Shown: positions 28,425 to 38,034, counted from the first letter of the stretch. The stretch is 64,000 nucleotides of DNA from Staphylococcus condimenti (GCF_001618885.1 NZ_CP015114.1:186001-250000); one strand, 5' to 3'. A program made the numbers and translations. The notes: generated from the letters alone by a model not told the origin.

Positions 28425-28672
28425 AAGTAAGTGAATAATAGAAATCGGGAAGAGTATGCAGTCTTTTATTTGATAGAGAGTACATGGTTGGTGAAAATGT
28501 ATAATAAAACTGCTGAAGGTAGCCCGCTAGGATCTTTATTTGAAACAAAGTAGGATAAAGCGTAAATTGAGCGTTAATCAATATAAGTGCTTCATAGCAG
28601 ATGCTATGTTGAATTTAGGTGGTACCACGGAACATCCGTCCTATATTTAGGAACGGGTGTTTTTATTTTTAA
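28425..28672 (+). promoter_or_regulatory. T-box leader of valS-folC
   Basis: The T-box core AGGTGGTACCACGG is at about 28617-28630. A terminator follows: ACATCCGTCCT / AGGAACGGGTGT with a T run ending near 28670. It should read uncharged tRNA-Val and let valS-folC be transcribed. I did not assign the specifier codon; valine comes from the downstream gene. Confidence 0.9.
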
Positions 28673-28684
28673 GGAGGAAGCTCT

Positions 28685-31315
28685 ATGGAAATGAAACCGA
28701 AATATAATCCGACTGAAGTAGAAGCCGGACGTTATCAAGAATGGGTTGAAAAAGGTTATTTCAGACCAAGTGGTGACAAATCAAAAGAAACATATACAAT
28801 TGTTATTCCACCCCCAAATGTAACTGGTAAATTACATTTAGGACACGCATGGGATACAACTTTACAAGATATTCTAACTAGAATGAAACGTATGCAAGGA
28901 TACGACACGTTATACCTACCAGGTATGGATCATGCTGGTATTGCTACTCAAGCTAAAGTAGAAGCAAAATTAAATGAACAAGGTATCTCAAGACATGATA
29001 TTGGACGCGAAAAATTCCTTGAAGAAGTTTGGAGTTGGAAAGATGAGTATGCATCTTTCATTCGTCAACAATGGGCAAAATTAGGATTAGGCCTGGATTA
29101 TGATAGAGAACGTTTTACATTAGATGAAGGTTTGAGTAAAGCAGTCAGAAAAGTATTCGTGGATATGTATAATAAAGGTCTGATATACCGTGGTGAACGT
29201 ATAATCAACTGGGACCCTGAAGCACGTACTGCTTTATCAGATATTGAAGTCGTTCATGAAGATGTGGAAGGTAAATTCTATCATTTTAAATATCCGTATG
29301 CAGATGGAGAAGGTTATATAGAAATTGCGACTACACGTCCAGAAACTATGTTAGGTGATACAGCTATTGTCGTTAATCCTAATGACGAACGTTATAAAGA
29401 TGTTATCGGTAAAAAGGTTATCTTACCAATTGTAAACCGTGAATTACCTATTCTTGCAGATGAATATGTAGATGTTGAATTTGGTAGTGGTGCAATGAAA
29501 GTAACACCAGCACATGACCCGAATGACTTTGAAATCGGTCAAAGACATAATTTGGAATCAATTATTGTGATGGATGAAGAAGGTAAGATGAACGATAAGG
29601 CTGGCAAATACGAAGGTATGGATCGTTTCGAATGCCGTACACAATTAGTGGAAGATTTAAAAGACCAGGATTTAGTCATTAAAATTGAAAATCATGTGCA
29701 TGCAGTTGGTCACTCTGAGAGAACTGGTGCAGTAGTTGAACCGTATTTATCTACACAGTGGTTTGTAAATATGGAACCTCTCGCAAAACAAGCATTAGAT
29801 AATCAAAAAACAGACAACCGTATTAATTTTGTACCAGACCGTTTTGAACATACATTTAATCAATGGATGGAAAATATCAGAGACTGGACTATTTCTCGTC
29901 AGTTATGGTGGGGTCATCAAATACCAGCTTGGTACCATAAAGAAACTGGAGAGATTTATGTAGGTGAAACTGAACCAGAAGATGCAGAGAATTGGGTTCA
30001 AGATGAAGATGTTTTAGACACTTGGTTCTCAAGCGGATTGTGGCCATTCTCAACATTAGGTTGGCCTGACGTAGAATCTGAAGATTATCAACGTTATTAT
30101 CCTACAAATGCACTTGTAACTGGATATGATATTATCTTCTTCTGGGTAGCACGTATGATATTCCAAGGGCTTGAATTTACAGGAGAACGCCCATTTGATG
30201 ATGTATTATTACATGGTTTAGTTCGTGCTGAAGATGGCCGGAAAATGAGTAAATCATTAGGTAATGGTGTAGATCCTATGGATGTTATCAATGAATATGG
30301 TGCAGACAGCTTAAGATATTTCTTGGCTACAGGTTCATCACCAGGTCATGATTTACGTTATTCAACAGAAAAAGTAGAATCTGTTTGGAACTTTATCAAT
30401 AAAATCTGGAATGCTGCACGTTTCAGCATTATGAATATTGGTGAAGAATTTAAATTTGAAGATATTGATTTAAGTAAAAATCTTTCATTAGCTGACAAAT
30501 GGATTTTGACACGTTTAAATGAAACGATTAATACTGTCACTGATTTAAGCGATCGCTATGAATTTGGTGAAGTAGGCCGTGCTTTATATAACTTTATTTG
30601 GGATGAATTCTGTGACTGGTACATTGAAATGAGTAAAATTCCGATGAATGGTGAAGATGAAGCGCAAAAACAAGTTACACGTTCAGTTTTAAGTTATGTA
30701 TTAGATCGTACAATGCGTATGCTGCACCCATATATGCCGTTTGTGACTGAAGAAATTTGGCAAAACTTGCCGCATGTCGGTGAAACAATCGTGACAAGTG
30801 CTTGGCCTGAAGTGGAAGAAGCATACATGTTTGAAGAAAGTAAACAAGCGATGCAATATGTGGTTGAAATCATTAAAGCTGTAAGACAAGCACGTTCAGA
30901 AGTCAATACACCATTATCTAAAGCGATTCCGATTTATATTAAAACGAAAGATGCTGAAATTAAACAAATGTTAGATGAAAATCAGCACTATCTTGAAAGA
31001 TTCGGACATCCAAGTGAGCTTGTGATTTCTACTGACATTGAAACACTGGATAAAGCTATGACTTCAGTTGTCGGCGCAGGTGAAGTTATCTTGCCTTTAG
31101 AAGGTTTAATCGATATGGATAAAGAAATTGCACGTTTAGAAAAAGAACTTGATAAATGGCAAAGTGAGTTAGATCGTGTTGATAAAAAATTATCTAATGA
31201 AAACTTTGTAAATAAAGCTCCAGAAAAAATCATCAACGAAGAAAAAGCTAAAAAGCATGATTATCAAGAAAAATTTGATAGCGTTAAAGCTAGAATTGAA
31301 CAATTAAAAGCATAG
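28685..31315 (+). CDS. valS: Valyl-tRNA synthetase
   Basis: Class I synthetase charging tRNA-Val. HIGH-type motif HLGHAWD and KMSKS motif ([10 protein letters not shown]) are present, with the CP1 editing domain between them ([13 protein letters not shown], ~residues 215-230). The C-terminal coiled-coil arm ([19 protein letters not shown]) is typical of ValRS. 876 aa. Shine-Dalgarno AAGGAGG 7 nt before ATG 28685. folC follows after 11 nt, so both are under the T-box. Confidence 0.98.
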   Translation: MEMKPKYNPTEVEAGRYQEWVEKGYFRPSGDKSKETYTIVIPPPNVTGKLHLGHAWDTTLQDILTRMKRMQGYDTLYLPGMDHAGIATQAKVEAKLNEQGISRHDIGREKFLEEVWSWKDEYASFIRQQWAKLGLGLDYDRERFTLDEGLSKAVRKVFVDMYNKGLIYRGERIINWDPEARTALSDIEVVHEDVEGKFYHFKYPYADGEGYIEIATTRPETMLGDTAIVVNPNDERYKDVIGKKVILPIVNRELPILADEYVDVEFGSGAMKVTPAHDPNDFEIGQRHNLESIIVMDEEGKMNDKAGKYEGMDRFECRTQLVEDLKDQDLVIKIENHVHAVGHSERTGAVVEPYLSTQWFVNMEPLAKQALDNQKTDNRINFVPDRFEHTFNQWMENIRDWTISRQLWWGHQIPAWYHKETGEIYVGETEPEDAENWVQDEDVLDTWFSSGLWPFSTLGWPDVESEDYQRYYPTNALVTGYDIIFFWVARMIFQGLEFTGERPFDDVLLHGLVRAEDGRKMSKSLGNGVDPMDVINEYGADSLRYFLATGSSPGHDLRYSTEKVESVWNFINKIWNAARFSIMNIGEEFKFEDIDLSKNLSLADKWILTRLNETINTVTDLSDRYEFGEVGRALYNFIWDEFCDWYIEMSKIPMNGEDEAQKQVTRSVLSYVLDRTMRMLHPYMPFVTEEIWQNLPHVGETIVTSAWPEVEEAYMFEESKQAMQYVVEIIKAVRQARSEVNTPLSKAIPIYIKTKDAEIKQMLDENQHYLERFGHPSELVISTDIETLDKAMTSVVGAGEVILPLEGLIDMDKEIARLEKELDKWQSELDRVDKKLSNENFVNKAPEKIINEEKAKKHDYQEKFDSVKARIEQLKA

Positions 31316-31326
31316 GAGTCCTGATT

Positions 31327-32595
31327 ATGAATTACCTAGACAGCTTATATTGGATCCATGAAAGGGATAAGTTTGGTATTAAACCAGGCACTAAGCGTAT
31401 GGAATGGATGTTGCAACGTTTAGGCAATCCTGAAAACCGCATTAATGGTATCCATGTAGGGGGAACAAACGGCAAAGGTTCTACTGTTGCTTATTTACGT
31501 TCAGCCTTAGTCGAAAATGGTTATGATGTCGGTACATTTACTTCGCCATACATTGAAACATTTAACGAACGCATTAGTTTAAATGGAGAACCTGTCAGTA
31601 ATGATGTGATTGTGGAGTTGGTATCGCGAGTTAAACCAGTAAGTGAAGCATTAGAAGCAGAAACTGAATATGGTACTGCAACTGAATTTGAAATTATAAC
31701 TACCATGATGTTTTTATATTTTGGAGAAATTCGTCCAGTTGATTTTGTGGTGATAGAAGCGGGATTGGGAATTAAAAATGATTCCACTAATGTGTTTGCA
31801 CCTATCATGTCTATTATCACAAGTATCGGTTTAGATCATACTGATCTACTTGGTTCAAGTTATTTAGATATTGCAAAAGATAAAGGCGATATTATTAAAC
31901 ACCATGTACCTTTTGTATATGCAGTTAAAAATGAAGAAGCTTTAAAGTATTTTAGAGAATATGCTGAAAAGCAAGATGCACCTGCATTTGAATTAGATAG
32001 GGACATTTCAATAGTTTCTGAAGAAGATGAATTTATTTATCGTTTTAAAGATTATGAACTTGAAAATATCGCTTTAAATATGTTGGGTGAACATCAAAAA
32101 GAAAATGCTGCACTTGCAATTACGGCACTTATCATTTTATTTGAACAAGGTCAAATTGAACTCGATTTCAACAAAATGATTAATGCGATTGAAAAAGTGA
32201 GTTGGACTGGAAGAATTGAAAAAGTAAAAGAAGAACCATTAATGATTATAGATGGTGCTCATAATAATGAAAGTGTTGATGCACTTATAGACACAATAAA
32301 AAAATATTACGACAAAGAAAAAGTTGATATTTTGTTTTCAGCTGTGAGTGGCAAACCGATTTCTCATATGTTAGAGGAACTGAAAACAATTTCAGATCAT
32401 ATTTATGTGACAGATTTTGATTTCCATAGAGCTAAACCAAAAGAAGAAATTGCTGCAGATGCTGAAACATTTGAAACAATCTTAGTTGATAATTATGTTG
32501 ATTTTATTGAAAATTATCAAGGTGATGCTTTAATTATTACAGGTAGTCTATATTTTATTAGTGAAGTTAAGGCAAAAGTAAATTTTAATTCTTAA
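31327..32595 (+). CDS. folC: Folylpolyglutamate synthase / dihydrofolate synthase
   Basis: Mur-ligase-type enzyme adding glutamates to folates. The P-loop VGGTNGKGSTVAYL is at about residues 41-54, followed by the Ω-loop region TSPYIETFNERI. The C-terminal domain has the IDGAHNNESV motif. 422 aa. Eleven nucleotides after valS; followed by a terminator. A valS-folC pair is common in Bacillales. Confidence 0.96.
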   Translation: MNYLDSLYWIHERDKFGIKPGTKRMEWMLQRLGNPENRINGIHVGGTNGKGSTVAYLRSALVENGYDVGTFTSPYIETFNERISLNGEPVSNDVIVELVSRVKPVSEALEAETEYGTATEFEIITTMMFLYFGEIRPVDFVVIEAGLGIKNDSTNVFAPIMSIITSIGLDHTDLLGSSYLDIAKDKGDIIKHHVPFVYAVKNEEALKYFREYAEKQDAPAFELDRDISIVSEEDEFIYRFKDYELENIALNMLGEHQKENAALAITALIILFEQGQIELDFNKMINAIEKVSWTGRIEKVKEEPLMIIDGAHNNESVDALIDTIKKYYDKEKVDILFSAVSGKPISHMLEELKTISDHIYVTDFDFHRAKPKEEIAADAETFETILVDNYVDFIENYQGDALIITGSLYFISEVKAKVNFNS

Positions 32596-32601
32596 ATTAA
32601 T

Positions 32602-32646
32602 AAAGGAGATGAAACACACTCACTATGTGCTTCATCTCCTTTTTAC
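32602..32646 (+). terminator. Terminator after folC
   Basis: AAAGGAGATGAAACACA / TGTGCTTCATCTCCTTT with one mismatch, a 9-nt loop and a following TTTTTA. Ends valS-folC. Confidence 0.88.
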
Positions 32647-32742
32647 TGTTTGTATTTTTTATGATAAGTGCATGTGAAAAATGAAAAAATAGAACATAAC
32701 CTCCACGTTTTTTTATAAAACAATTTTTATAATTAAATTAAT

Positions 32743-32770
32743 TGATTCTAAAATATAGAGCCGATATAAT
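32743..32770 (+). promoter_or_regulatory. Promoter of the prepilin peptidase gene
   Basis: TTGATT (32743-32748), a 16-nt spacer and TATAAT (32765-32770), 35 nt before the TTG start. Confidence 0.6.
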
Positions 32771-32804
32771 CATCTATATCAATTAGAAAAGGGGGATTCA
32801 TATA

Positions 32805-33512
32805 TTGTCGTTTATTTTTTCGGGCGTTTTTTGTGTAGTTTTAGAAAGCTTTCTTTTACAACTTTGTCATGTTAGCAAATTAGACTTTTCTTATTTGAGA
32901 TTACGTTCGAAATGTGAAAATTGCAGTCATGTATTAAGATTCGTCGATTTGATACCTATATTTAGTTTTATATTTTTAAAAGGTAAATGTCATTATTGTA
33001 AAAAGAATATTCCTTTCATTCATCTCCTTGGCGAATTGGCTGCCATACTCCCCGTCATATTGATTTACAATCATCTTCTTAGTTTGAGTTCTACTCTTTT
33101 TGTAGCTTCCTATCTTTTATTATTAACCGCAGCACTTTATGATATTCAAACCTATTCAATTCCACTCCATTTTATTCTTATTATGTATATTGTAATCATA
33201 GTATTATCCAATCATATTTTTATTGATCAAATAAGTTTAATAATTCTCTTGCATTTACTATTCATTTTTTCAAAATCAAGTATAGGATATGGCGATATTG
33301 CTATATTTTCTCTTTTCACTCTGGTCACACCTTATCAATTTTTCTACTTATTATTTTGTATTACTTTCATACTCGCAGGTATATTTTCATTTTTTATAAT
33401 TCGTATATTCAAAAAGAAGATAACTAAAGTTCCACTTATTCCGTATATCTTTTTATCTTTTTTGTGTATTTCGATTTTTTATCCTATTTTAGTTAGATAT
33501 TTCTATATATAA
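32805..33512 (+). CDS. comC: Type 4 prepilin peptidase, ComC-like
   Basis: Membrane aspartyl protease (A24) that would cleave the leader of ComG-type competence pseudopilins. The N-terminal cytoplasmic part carries two cysteine pairs ([16 protein letters not shown]). About six to seven hydrophobic segments follow. Catalytic Asp residues lie in [11 protein letters not shown] and in GYGDIAIF (the GxGD motif). Start TTG 32805 with GGGGGA 8-9 nt upstream; no ATG is close. 235 aa. It has its own promoter after the folC terminator; radC begins 11 nt downstream. No pilin genes are in the window. Confidence 0.9.
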   Translation: MSFIFSGVFCVVLESFLLQLCHVSKLDFSYLRLRSKCENCSHVLRFVDLIPIFSFIFLKGKCHYCKKNIPFIHLLGELAAILPVILIYNHLLSLSSTLFVASYLLLLTAALYDIQTYSIPLHFILIMYIVIIVLSNHIFIDQISLIILLHLLFIFSKSSIGYGDIAIFSLFTLVTPYQFFYLLFCITFILAGIFSFFIIRIFKKKITKVPLIPYIFLSFLCISIFYPILVRYFYI

Positions 33513-33523
33513 GGGTGATATTT

Positions 33524-34204
33524 ATGATGATTAAACAATTACCAGAAAACGATAAGCCGAAAGAAAAACTCATGGCAAAAGGAGCAGCTCATTTAGCTGA
33601 TTCAGAATTACTCGCTATATTAATTAATACAGGCCGAAAAGGACATTCGAGTATCGAAGTGGCTCAGGATTTGATAAAGATGGCAAGAAGTTTGAAAGAA
33701 CTTAAGTTATTATCATTGAATGATATTATGAAAGTTAAGGGAATAGGATTGAACAAAGCAATCATTTTAAAAGCAGCATTTGAACTTGGAGAGAGAATGT
33801 ATGTACCCGATTTAGATGCAAAAGTAAAAATAACTTCCCCGCAAGATGCAGCTGATTATTTTTTGTCCAGAATGATGCATTTGACACATGAGCAATTTGA
33901 AGTGTTGTTTTTAAATTCTAAAAATGTAGTAATACGTCATGAAGTGATATTTGTAGGAACTTTAAATTCTTCAATCGTACATCCGCGTGAAGTATTTAAA
34001 GCAGCAATCAAATGGTCAAGTAATGCGATAATCGTAGTACATAATCATCCTTCAGGAGATGTTACTCCTTCTAAAGAAGATATTTTGACTACAAAGCGAT
34101 TGCAAGAATGCGGGAGAGTTTTAGGAATAGAACTGCTTGATCATATTATTATCGGTGATGCAAAGTATTTAAGTATGGTTGAAGGTGGATATTTTGACGA
34201 CTAA
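33524..34204 (+). CDS. radC: RadC/JAB-domain DNA repair-like protein
   Basis: RadC family protein with an N-terminal helix-hairpin-helix part (~1-100; [20 protein letters not shown]) and a C-terminal JAB1/MPN metalloprotease-like domain with the metal motif [14 protein letters not shown] (about residue 172). The biochemical role is unsettled despite the name. ATG 33524 is favoured (AAGGGTGA 33511-33518); a GTG at 33515 lies in the Shine-Dalgarno. 226 aa. Probably co-transcribed with comC. Confidence 0.93.
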   Translation: MMIKQLPENDKPKEKLMAKGAAHLADSELLAILINTGRKGHSSIEVAQDLIKMARSLKELKLLSLNDIMKVKGIGLNKAIILKAAFELGERMYVPDLDAKVKITSPQDAADYFLSRMMHLTHEQFEVLFLNSKNVVIRHEVIFVGTLNSSIVHPREVFKAAIKWSSNAIIVVHNHPSGDVTPSKEDILTTKRLQECGRVLGIELLDHIIIGDAKYLSMVEGGYFDD

Positions 34205-34237
34205 AAATAACCTAACTGCTTTAGCGCAATTAGGTTT
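34203..34237 (-). terminator. Terminator for the minus-strand small gene (also at the end of radC)
   Basis: On the minus strand AACCTAATTGC and GCAGTTAGGTT form an 11-bp stem with one wobble pair and a GCTAAA-side loop, followed by ATTTTTAG. On the plus strand the T run is poor. This points to a leftward transcript ending here. Confidence 0.65.
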
Positions 34238-34262
34238 GGTATTTAAATCTAGAATATTAAAA

Positions 34263-34433
34263 TTAAAGCGGATGATTTTGTATATATGCCATAATCCAAA
34301 TGACACCTTGATAAGCTAAATATATAATTAATACGAGTATTCCGGCTTTGATTAAAAATCTTAATATTGACAATCCAACTCTAAATAGTAAAACTACAAG
34401 TAATACAAGTAAAATTAATGATAAAATTGTCAT
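34263..34433 (-). CDS. Small hydrophobic membrane protein, 56 aa
   Basis: A short gene on the minus strand, convergent with radC. The product is 56 residues: two hydrophobic stretches (residues ~3-16 LSLILLVLLVVLLF and ~31-49 ILVLIIYLAYQGVIWIM) separated by a basic link with RVGLSILRFLIK. Ends QNHPL. A good Shine-Dalgarno (AAAAGGAG, 8 nt from ATG 34433) and a minus-strand terminator just after the stop support it as a real gene. No known family was recognised. It could be a stress-related or membrane-active peptide; that is guesswork. Confidence 0.68.
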   Translation of the reverse strand: MTILSLILLVLLVVLLFRVGLSILRFLIKAGILVLIIYLAYQGVIWIMAYIQNHPL

Positions 34434-34581
34434 CGATGCCACTCCTTTTATTTAATTTTAGCTTATTTGTTTCACTTACGCATCAGACCAGAGTCATATT
34501 AAGGTTATCATTCTCTAGGCCGATGTATAAATTCATGCTATATTTTAAAATAAATGGATAAGAATAATAGGCGGTGCAAAA

Positions 34582-35046
34582 ATGAGGTTTATTTTAAATT
34601 TGATAAAAAATATCATCGCTGTAGCAGGTATCATTGTTATCGTATTTTTTGCATTGAAATATGCGCCATTTTTGAAAGATCAAGAATGGAACCCTGTAGG
34701 TAATAAAGGAGTACATTCATCTTATAGTAATGAAAGTGTTCCAGTTGATGAATTTAAGCCTGGACAACATTATGCAGTGGAAGAAAATGATTTGCTTAAT
34801 AATATGCCTGCAAGCCAAGTTAAAAATATATTTAACATGATAAATAAAAAAGAATTTATGCATGTCAGTGATTTAAGCAGAATGGGTTACAATGACAAGT
34901 ATTTAATTGGACAACGAGGCAACCAATTTATAATGTATCAATTCGGCTCCGATGAAATCCGTGTTTATGCAACTGAAATTGAATTGCAACAAGATTTAAA
35001 TGCACTTCATCAAAATATTGAAATGAAACCAATGAACGCTTATTAA
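34582..35046 (+). CDS. Membrane-anchored protein of unknown function (DUF4930-like)
   Basis: A 154-aa protein with one N-terminal membrane segment (IIAVAGIIVIVFFALKYAPF, ~10-29) and no cleavage site, then a soluble ~120-residue part probably outside the cell. No catalytic motif is seen. From memory it resembles the staphylococcal family DUF4930, found at this chromosomal position; this was not checked. ATG 34582 with AGGCGGTG 6 nt upstream. An extended -10 (TGCTATATT, 34536-34544) may be its promoter. Confidence 0.78.
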   Translation: MRFILNLIKNIIAVAGIIVIVFFALKYAPFLKDQEWNPVGNKGVHSSYSNESVPVDEFKPGQHYAVEENDLLNNMPASQVKNIFNMINKKEFMHVSDLSRMGYNDKYLIGQRGNQFIMYQFGSDEIRVYATEIELQQDLNALHQNIEMKPMNAY

Positions 35047-35132
35047 AATTTTGTTGTAAGTGATAATCTTGAAAAAGAAATATGATTACGTTAACCTATG
35101 GTTGAATCAATTTTAGAGAGGGTTGGTTATGT

Positions 35133-35273
35133 ATGAGTAAGCAAAACAATGGAAAGAATGCTGACGAACAATCAAAAGCTCAAAAATTATTCGAGCAATG
35201 GAGAAAAGAAGAAACGCTATATAAAGAAGATGAAAAAGATAACGAAAAAAGTGAGGATAAAGCAAAAAAATAA
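35133..35273 (+). CDS. Small highly charged protein, 46 aa
   Basis: 46 residues, with a Lys/Glu/Asp-rich tail (KEDEKDNEKSEDKAKK) and a short helix-like core (QKLFEQWRKEETLYK). No known family. AGAGGG at 35116-35121 lies 11 nt from ATG 35133 and 7 nt from an overlapping out-of-frame ATG at 35129 that reads only ATG TAT GAG TAA. It sits between the DUF4930-like gene and a strong terminator, which is consistent with a small gene, but coding evidence is limited. Confidence 0.5.
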   Translation: MSKQNNGKNADEQSKAQKLFEQWRKEETLYKEDEKDNEKSEDKAKK

Positions 35274-35339
35274 CTCGCTAACTAAATAAGATATTTCATT
35301 TGATTTTTTAAGGTGAATTAAAATTTCAAGTTATTTATA

Positions 35340-35387
35340 GAGTATCGGCAAATTTAGAAGCTATAAATTTGCCGATACTCCTTTTTA
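35340..35387 (+). terminator. Strong terminator before mreC
   Basis: A perfect 17-bp stem GAGTATCGGCAAATTTA (35340-35356) / TAAATTTGCCGATACTC (35364-35380), then CTTTTT. It ends the preceding small-gene transcript. Confidence 0.9.
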
Positions 35388-35430
35388 ATGTAAAGTATAT
35401 ATAAATAAAAGGGGTTAGTGCTTTAATTAC

Positions 35431-35460
35431 TTGGTACAGTGATATAAAATAAGTTATGAT
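35431..35460 (+). promoter_or_regulatory. mreC promoter
   Basis: TTGGTA (35431-35436), an 18-nt spacer and TATGAT (35455-35460), 22 nt before the GTG start. Confidence 0.5.
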
Positions 35461-35482
35461 ATGAAATTTTGAGGTATTAGAG

Positions 35483-36331
35483 GTGTTCAGGTTGTCCAAG
35501 TTTTTTAAAAATAACAAGTTGATTGTTATTTTCTGTTCTCTAATTCTATTTATAGCTTTGATAGGATTATCGATCAGATCACATCATCAATCTTCTGTGG
35601 AGCAATATGTAGGTGATACAGTATCTGTTCCGCAACGTGCAATATCCTATCCAATACATATCGTTACAGGGTCAATTAACGGATTGTTTGATGGGGAAAG
35701 TTCTAAGAAAGATGCTAATAAAATTAAGCAGTTAGAAACAGAAAATCAACGTTTAAAAACAGAAAATAAAAATTTTCGAAAAGAATTGAAGATCAAAGAC
35801 ATTTCAGAATACGATCCAATCAGTTCAACAGTTATTGCTAGAAATCCAGACCAATGGATGAACAAAGCAATTATTGATAAAGGGGAGAAAGCTGGAGTAA
35901 AAAACAACATGGCAGTAATTACCTCTGAAGGTTTAGTTGGTCGTATTTCTAAAGTGAATCAATTCTCATCACAAGTTGATTTACTTTCTACGAATTCAAG
36001 AGCTGGAAAAATTTCAGTAAATATTCAACATAAATCTGAAAATGTTTTTGGTTTGATTAACCATTTTGATCGTAAAACAAACGAACTTGTGATTAGTGAT
36101 ATTGATAATAAAGACAAAATTAGCAAAGGTGATAAAGTAGTAACTAGTGGTCTTGCGAATCAACTTCCAAGCAATTTATATATTGGTGAAGTTACTAAAG
36201 TTGATAATGATGAATATGGACTCGCTAAAGAAGTACGTGTTAAAACAGCTGCAAACTTAAGTGACTTGGATCATGTATATGTTGCAAAGAGAAATCCGAA
36301 AACGTTACCGGATGAAAGCGGTGAGCAATAA
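35483..36331 (+). CDS. mreC: Cell shape-determining protein MreC
   Basis: Single-pass membrane protein that scaffolds peptidoglycan synthesis. N-terminal transmembrane segment LIVIFCSLILFIALIGLSI (~12-30), then a coiled coil (KIKQLETENQRLKTENKNF, ~80-100) and the β-barrel MreC core (AVITSEGLVGRISKV, GDKVVTSGLANQLPSNLYIGEV). Start is GTG 35483 or TTG 35492; the second is closer to the N-terminus remembered for the S. aureus protein and has AGAGGTG upstream. 282 or 279 aa. mreD overlaps its stop by 1 nt. No mreB is present nearby, as expected for cocci. Confidence 0.94.
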   Translation: MFRLSKFFKNNKLIVIFCSLILFIALIGLSIRSHHQSSVEQYVGDTVSVPQRAISYPIHIVTGSINGLFDGESSKKDANKIKQLETENQRLKTENKNFRKELKIKDISEYDPISSTVIARNPDQWMNKAIIDKGEKAGVKNNMAVITSEGLVGRISKVNQFSSQVDLLSTNSRAGKISVNIQHKSENVFGLINHFDRKTNELVISDIDNKDKISKGDKVVTSGLANQLPSNLYIGEVTKVDNDEYGLAKEVRVKTAANLSDLDHVYVAKRNPKTLPDESGEQ

Positions 36332-36852
36332 TGCGCACATTCTGTTATTTTTTATTTGGGGCATTTTTATTTTATGTTGATTCAATAATTGCACTGATAA
36401 TACCTATGAATATAGGAAATAAAGAAATTGTCTTTGTGCCACATCTTTTATTGATGTATCTTTTGATTCTTACTATCTATAAGAAACCGAGTATTGCAAT
36501 TACTTTAGCTATTATTTTCGGTCTGACAACGGATTTGTATTATGGAACAATTTATGGACTTAATACTTTCGGTTATGTTCTGTTCGTTGTTTTGATGGAT
36601 TATTTCTTTAAAGTATACTATCGAGATCATTCAATGGTTTTCTTCGGGATTTGGATTTTTATTATTATTTTTGAAATTTATACAGTGATTATTTATGGAT
36701 TGTTAGGTATTATCCATTTCAACTTCTTTGATTTCATTTTATTGAGAATCATACCGACTGCTGTTATTAATTTATTATTACTACTCATTCTTTTTGTGCC
36801 AGCAAGAAAACTTATAAAAAAATTAGATTCTTCAATTGACAGACAAGCTTGA
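36331..36852 (+). CDS. mreD: Rod shape-determining protein MreD
   Basis: Integral membrane partner of MreC: 173 aa with about five hydrophobic segments and few charged residues (e.g. IALIIPMNIGNKEIVFVPHLLLMYLLIL). MreD sequences vary greatly; the call depends on hydropathy and on its start overlapping the mreC stop (TAATG). It is followed by the L21 leader. Confidence 0.92.
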   Translation: MRTFCYFLFGAFLFYVDSIIALIIPMNIGNKEIVFVPHLLLMYLLILTIYKKPSIAITLAIIFGLTTDLYYGTIYGLNTFGYVLFVVLMDYFFKVYYRDHSMVFFGIWIFIIIFEIYTVIIYGLLGIIHFNFFDFILLRIIPTAVINLLLLLILFVPARKLIKKLDSSIDRQA

Positions 36853-36864
36853 GGATGGTAAGCT
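36836..36864 (+). promoter_or_regulatory. Possible rplU operon promoter
   Basis: A consensus TTGACA (36836-36841) inside the mreD 3' end, a 17-nt spacer and TGG-TAAGCT (36856-36864), an extended but weak -10. The predicted transcript would start at the L21 leader. Confidence 0.45.
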
Positions 36865-36867
36865 TTA

Positions 36868-36960
36868 GCAGTTGAGTAGTTTATAGCTACATACAACCGC
36901 TCAAATATAGGTTTAAGTATATTTATAAAATATCACCTATATATGGCGTGACTTATTATA
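36868..36960 (+). promoter_or_regulatory. Ribosomal protein L21 leader
   Basis: About 100 nt of structured-looking RNA between mreD and rplU, the position of the L21 leader known in Bacillales (thought to bind L21 for autoregulation). The AGGTTTAAGTATATT / AATATCACCT-type pairing is visible, and CACCTATATA lies shortly before the Shine-Dalgarno AGGAGGTG. Class assigned mainly by position. Confidence 0.6.
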
Positions 36961-36975
36961 TAGGAGGTGCAAAGT

Positions 36976-37284
36976 ATGTTTGCTATTATCGAAACAGGCG
37001 GTAAACAAATTAAAGTAGAAGAAGGTCAAGAAATCTACGTAGAAAAATTAGACGTAAATGAAGGCGATGCTTTTACTTTTGACAAAGTATTATTTGTAGG
37101 TGGAGACTCTGTAAAAGTTGGTGCTCCAACAGTAGAAGGTGCTACAGTATCTGCTACAGTAAATAAACAAGGTCGCGGTAAAAAAATTACTGTGTTTACT
37201 TACAGACGTCGTAAAGACTCTAAACGTAAAAAAGGCCATCGTCAACCATACACTAAATTAACAATTGACAAAATCAACGCTTAA
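36976..37284 (+). CDS. rplU: 50S ribosomal protein L21
   Basis: Large-subunit protein binding 23S rRNA. Begins [18 protein letters not shown] and ends with the [17 protein letters not shown] signature. ATG 36976 with AGGAGGTG (36962-36969) gives 102 aa; an in-frame GTG at 36967 is part of the Shine-Dalgarno. First gene of rplU-prp-rpmA. Confidence 0.98.
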   Translation: MFAIIETGGKQIKVEEGQEIYVEKLDVNEGDAFTFDKVLFVGGDSVKVGAPTVEGATVSATVNKQGRGKKITVFTYRRRKDSKRKKGHRQPYTKLTIDKINA

Positions 37285-37286
37285 TA

Positions 37287-37607
37287 ATGATTAATATTGA
37301 TATATCGTTAAATGAAGATGGTCAAGTAACAGATGTCATCATGGATGGTCATGCTGAACATGGCGAGTATGGTCATGATATTGTCTGTGCTGGTGCCTCA
37401 GCAGTTTTGTTTGGAAGTGTTAACGCCATCATGGGATTAACATCTGAAAGACCTGATATTGATTACGATGATGATGGAGGTTATTTCCATTACAGAAGTG
37501 TTCAAGTTAACGATGAAAAAGCACAATTAATCTTGCAAGCAATGCTCGTCTCACTTCAAACAATTGAAGATGAGTATCACGATAATATAAAATTAAATTA
37601 TAAGTGA
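37287..37607 (+). CDS. prp: Ribosomal-processing cysteine protease Prp
   Basis: Cuts the N-terminal extension from L27, encoded by the next gene. The catalytic pair His22 and Cys34 is present in [20 protein letters not shown], as in the S. aureus enzyme. 106 aa. The start is 2 nt after the rplU stop and no independent Shine-Dalgarno is seen, suggesting translational coupling. Ends 11 nt before the rpmA start. Confidence 0.95.
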   Translation: MINIDISLNEDGQVTDVIMDGHAEHGEYGHDIVCAGASAVLFGSVNAIMGLTSERPDIDYDDDGGYFHYRSVQVNDEKAQLILQAMLVSLQTIEDEYHDNIKLNYK

Positions 37608-37618
37608 GGTGTACTCAG

Positions 37619-37903
37619 ATGTTAAAATTAAACTTGCAATTCTTCGCATCTAAAAAAGGGGTAAGTTCTACAAAAAACGGACGTGACTCTGAATCTAAAC
37701 GTCTTGGCGCTAAACGTGCTGACGGTCAATTCGTAACAGGCGGTTCAATTTTATTCCGTCAACGCGGAACTAAAATTTACGCTGGTGAAAATGTAGGTCG
37801 TGGTGGCGACGATACATTATTCGCTAAAATCGACGGCGTTGTTAAATTCGAACGCAAAGGCCGTGACAAAAAACAAGTTTCAGTTTACGCTGTAGCTGAG
37901 TAA
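37619..37903 (+). CDS. rpmA: 50S ribosomal protein L27 with cleavable N-terminus
   Basis: L27 reaches the peptidyl transferase centre. The N-terminal extension MLKLNLQFF precedes [15 protein letters not shown]; Prp is known to cut after Phe9 in staphylococci. ATG 37619 gives 94 aa, the length in S. aureus; an upstream GTG at 37604 is part of the Shine-Dalgarno GTGAGGTG. Final gene of the operon. Confidence 0.97.
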   Translation: MLKLNLQFFASKKGVSSTKNGRDSESKRLGAKRADGQFVTGGSILFRQRGTKIYAGENVGRGGDDTLFAKIDGVVKFERKGRDKKQVSVYAVAE

Positions 37904-37917
37904 TTTTTGTTAACGTA

Positions 37918-37951
37918 ACACCAGAAGTCATACTTCTGGTGTTTTATTTTT
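37918..37951 (+). terminator. Terminator after rpmA
   Basis: ACACCAGAAGT (37918-37928) / ACTTCTGGTGT (37932-37942) with a 3-nt loop and a TTTTATTTTT run. Confidence 0.9.
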
Positions 37952-38034
37952 GTCTTTATTTCTCTGAATACAGGAAAAATGATATAATAATTAAGATATT
38001 TCAAACGGAAAATAATAAAAAAGAGGTGAGAAAC

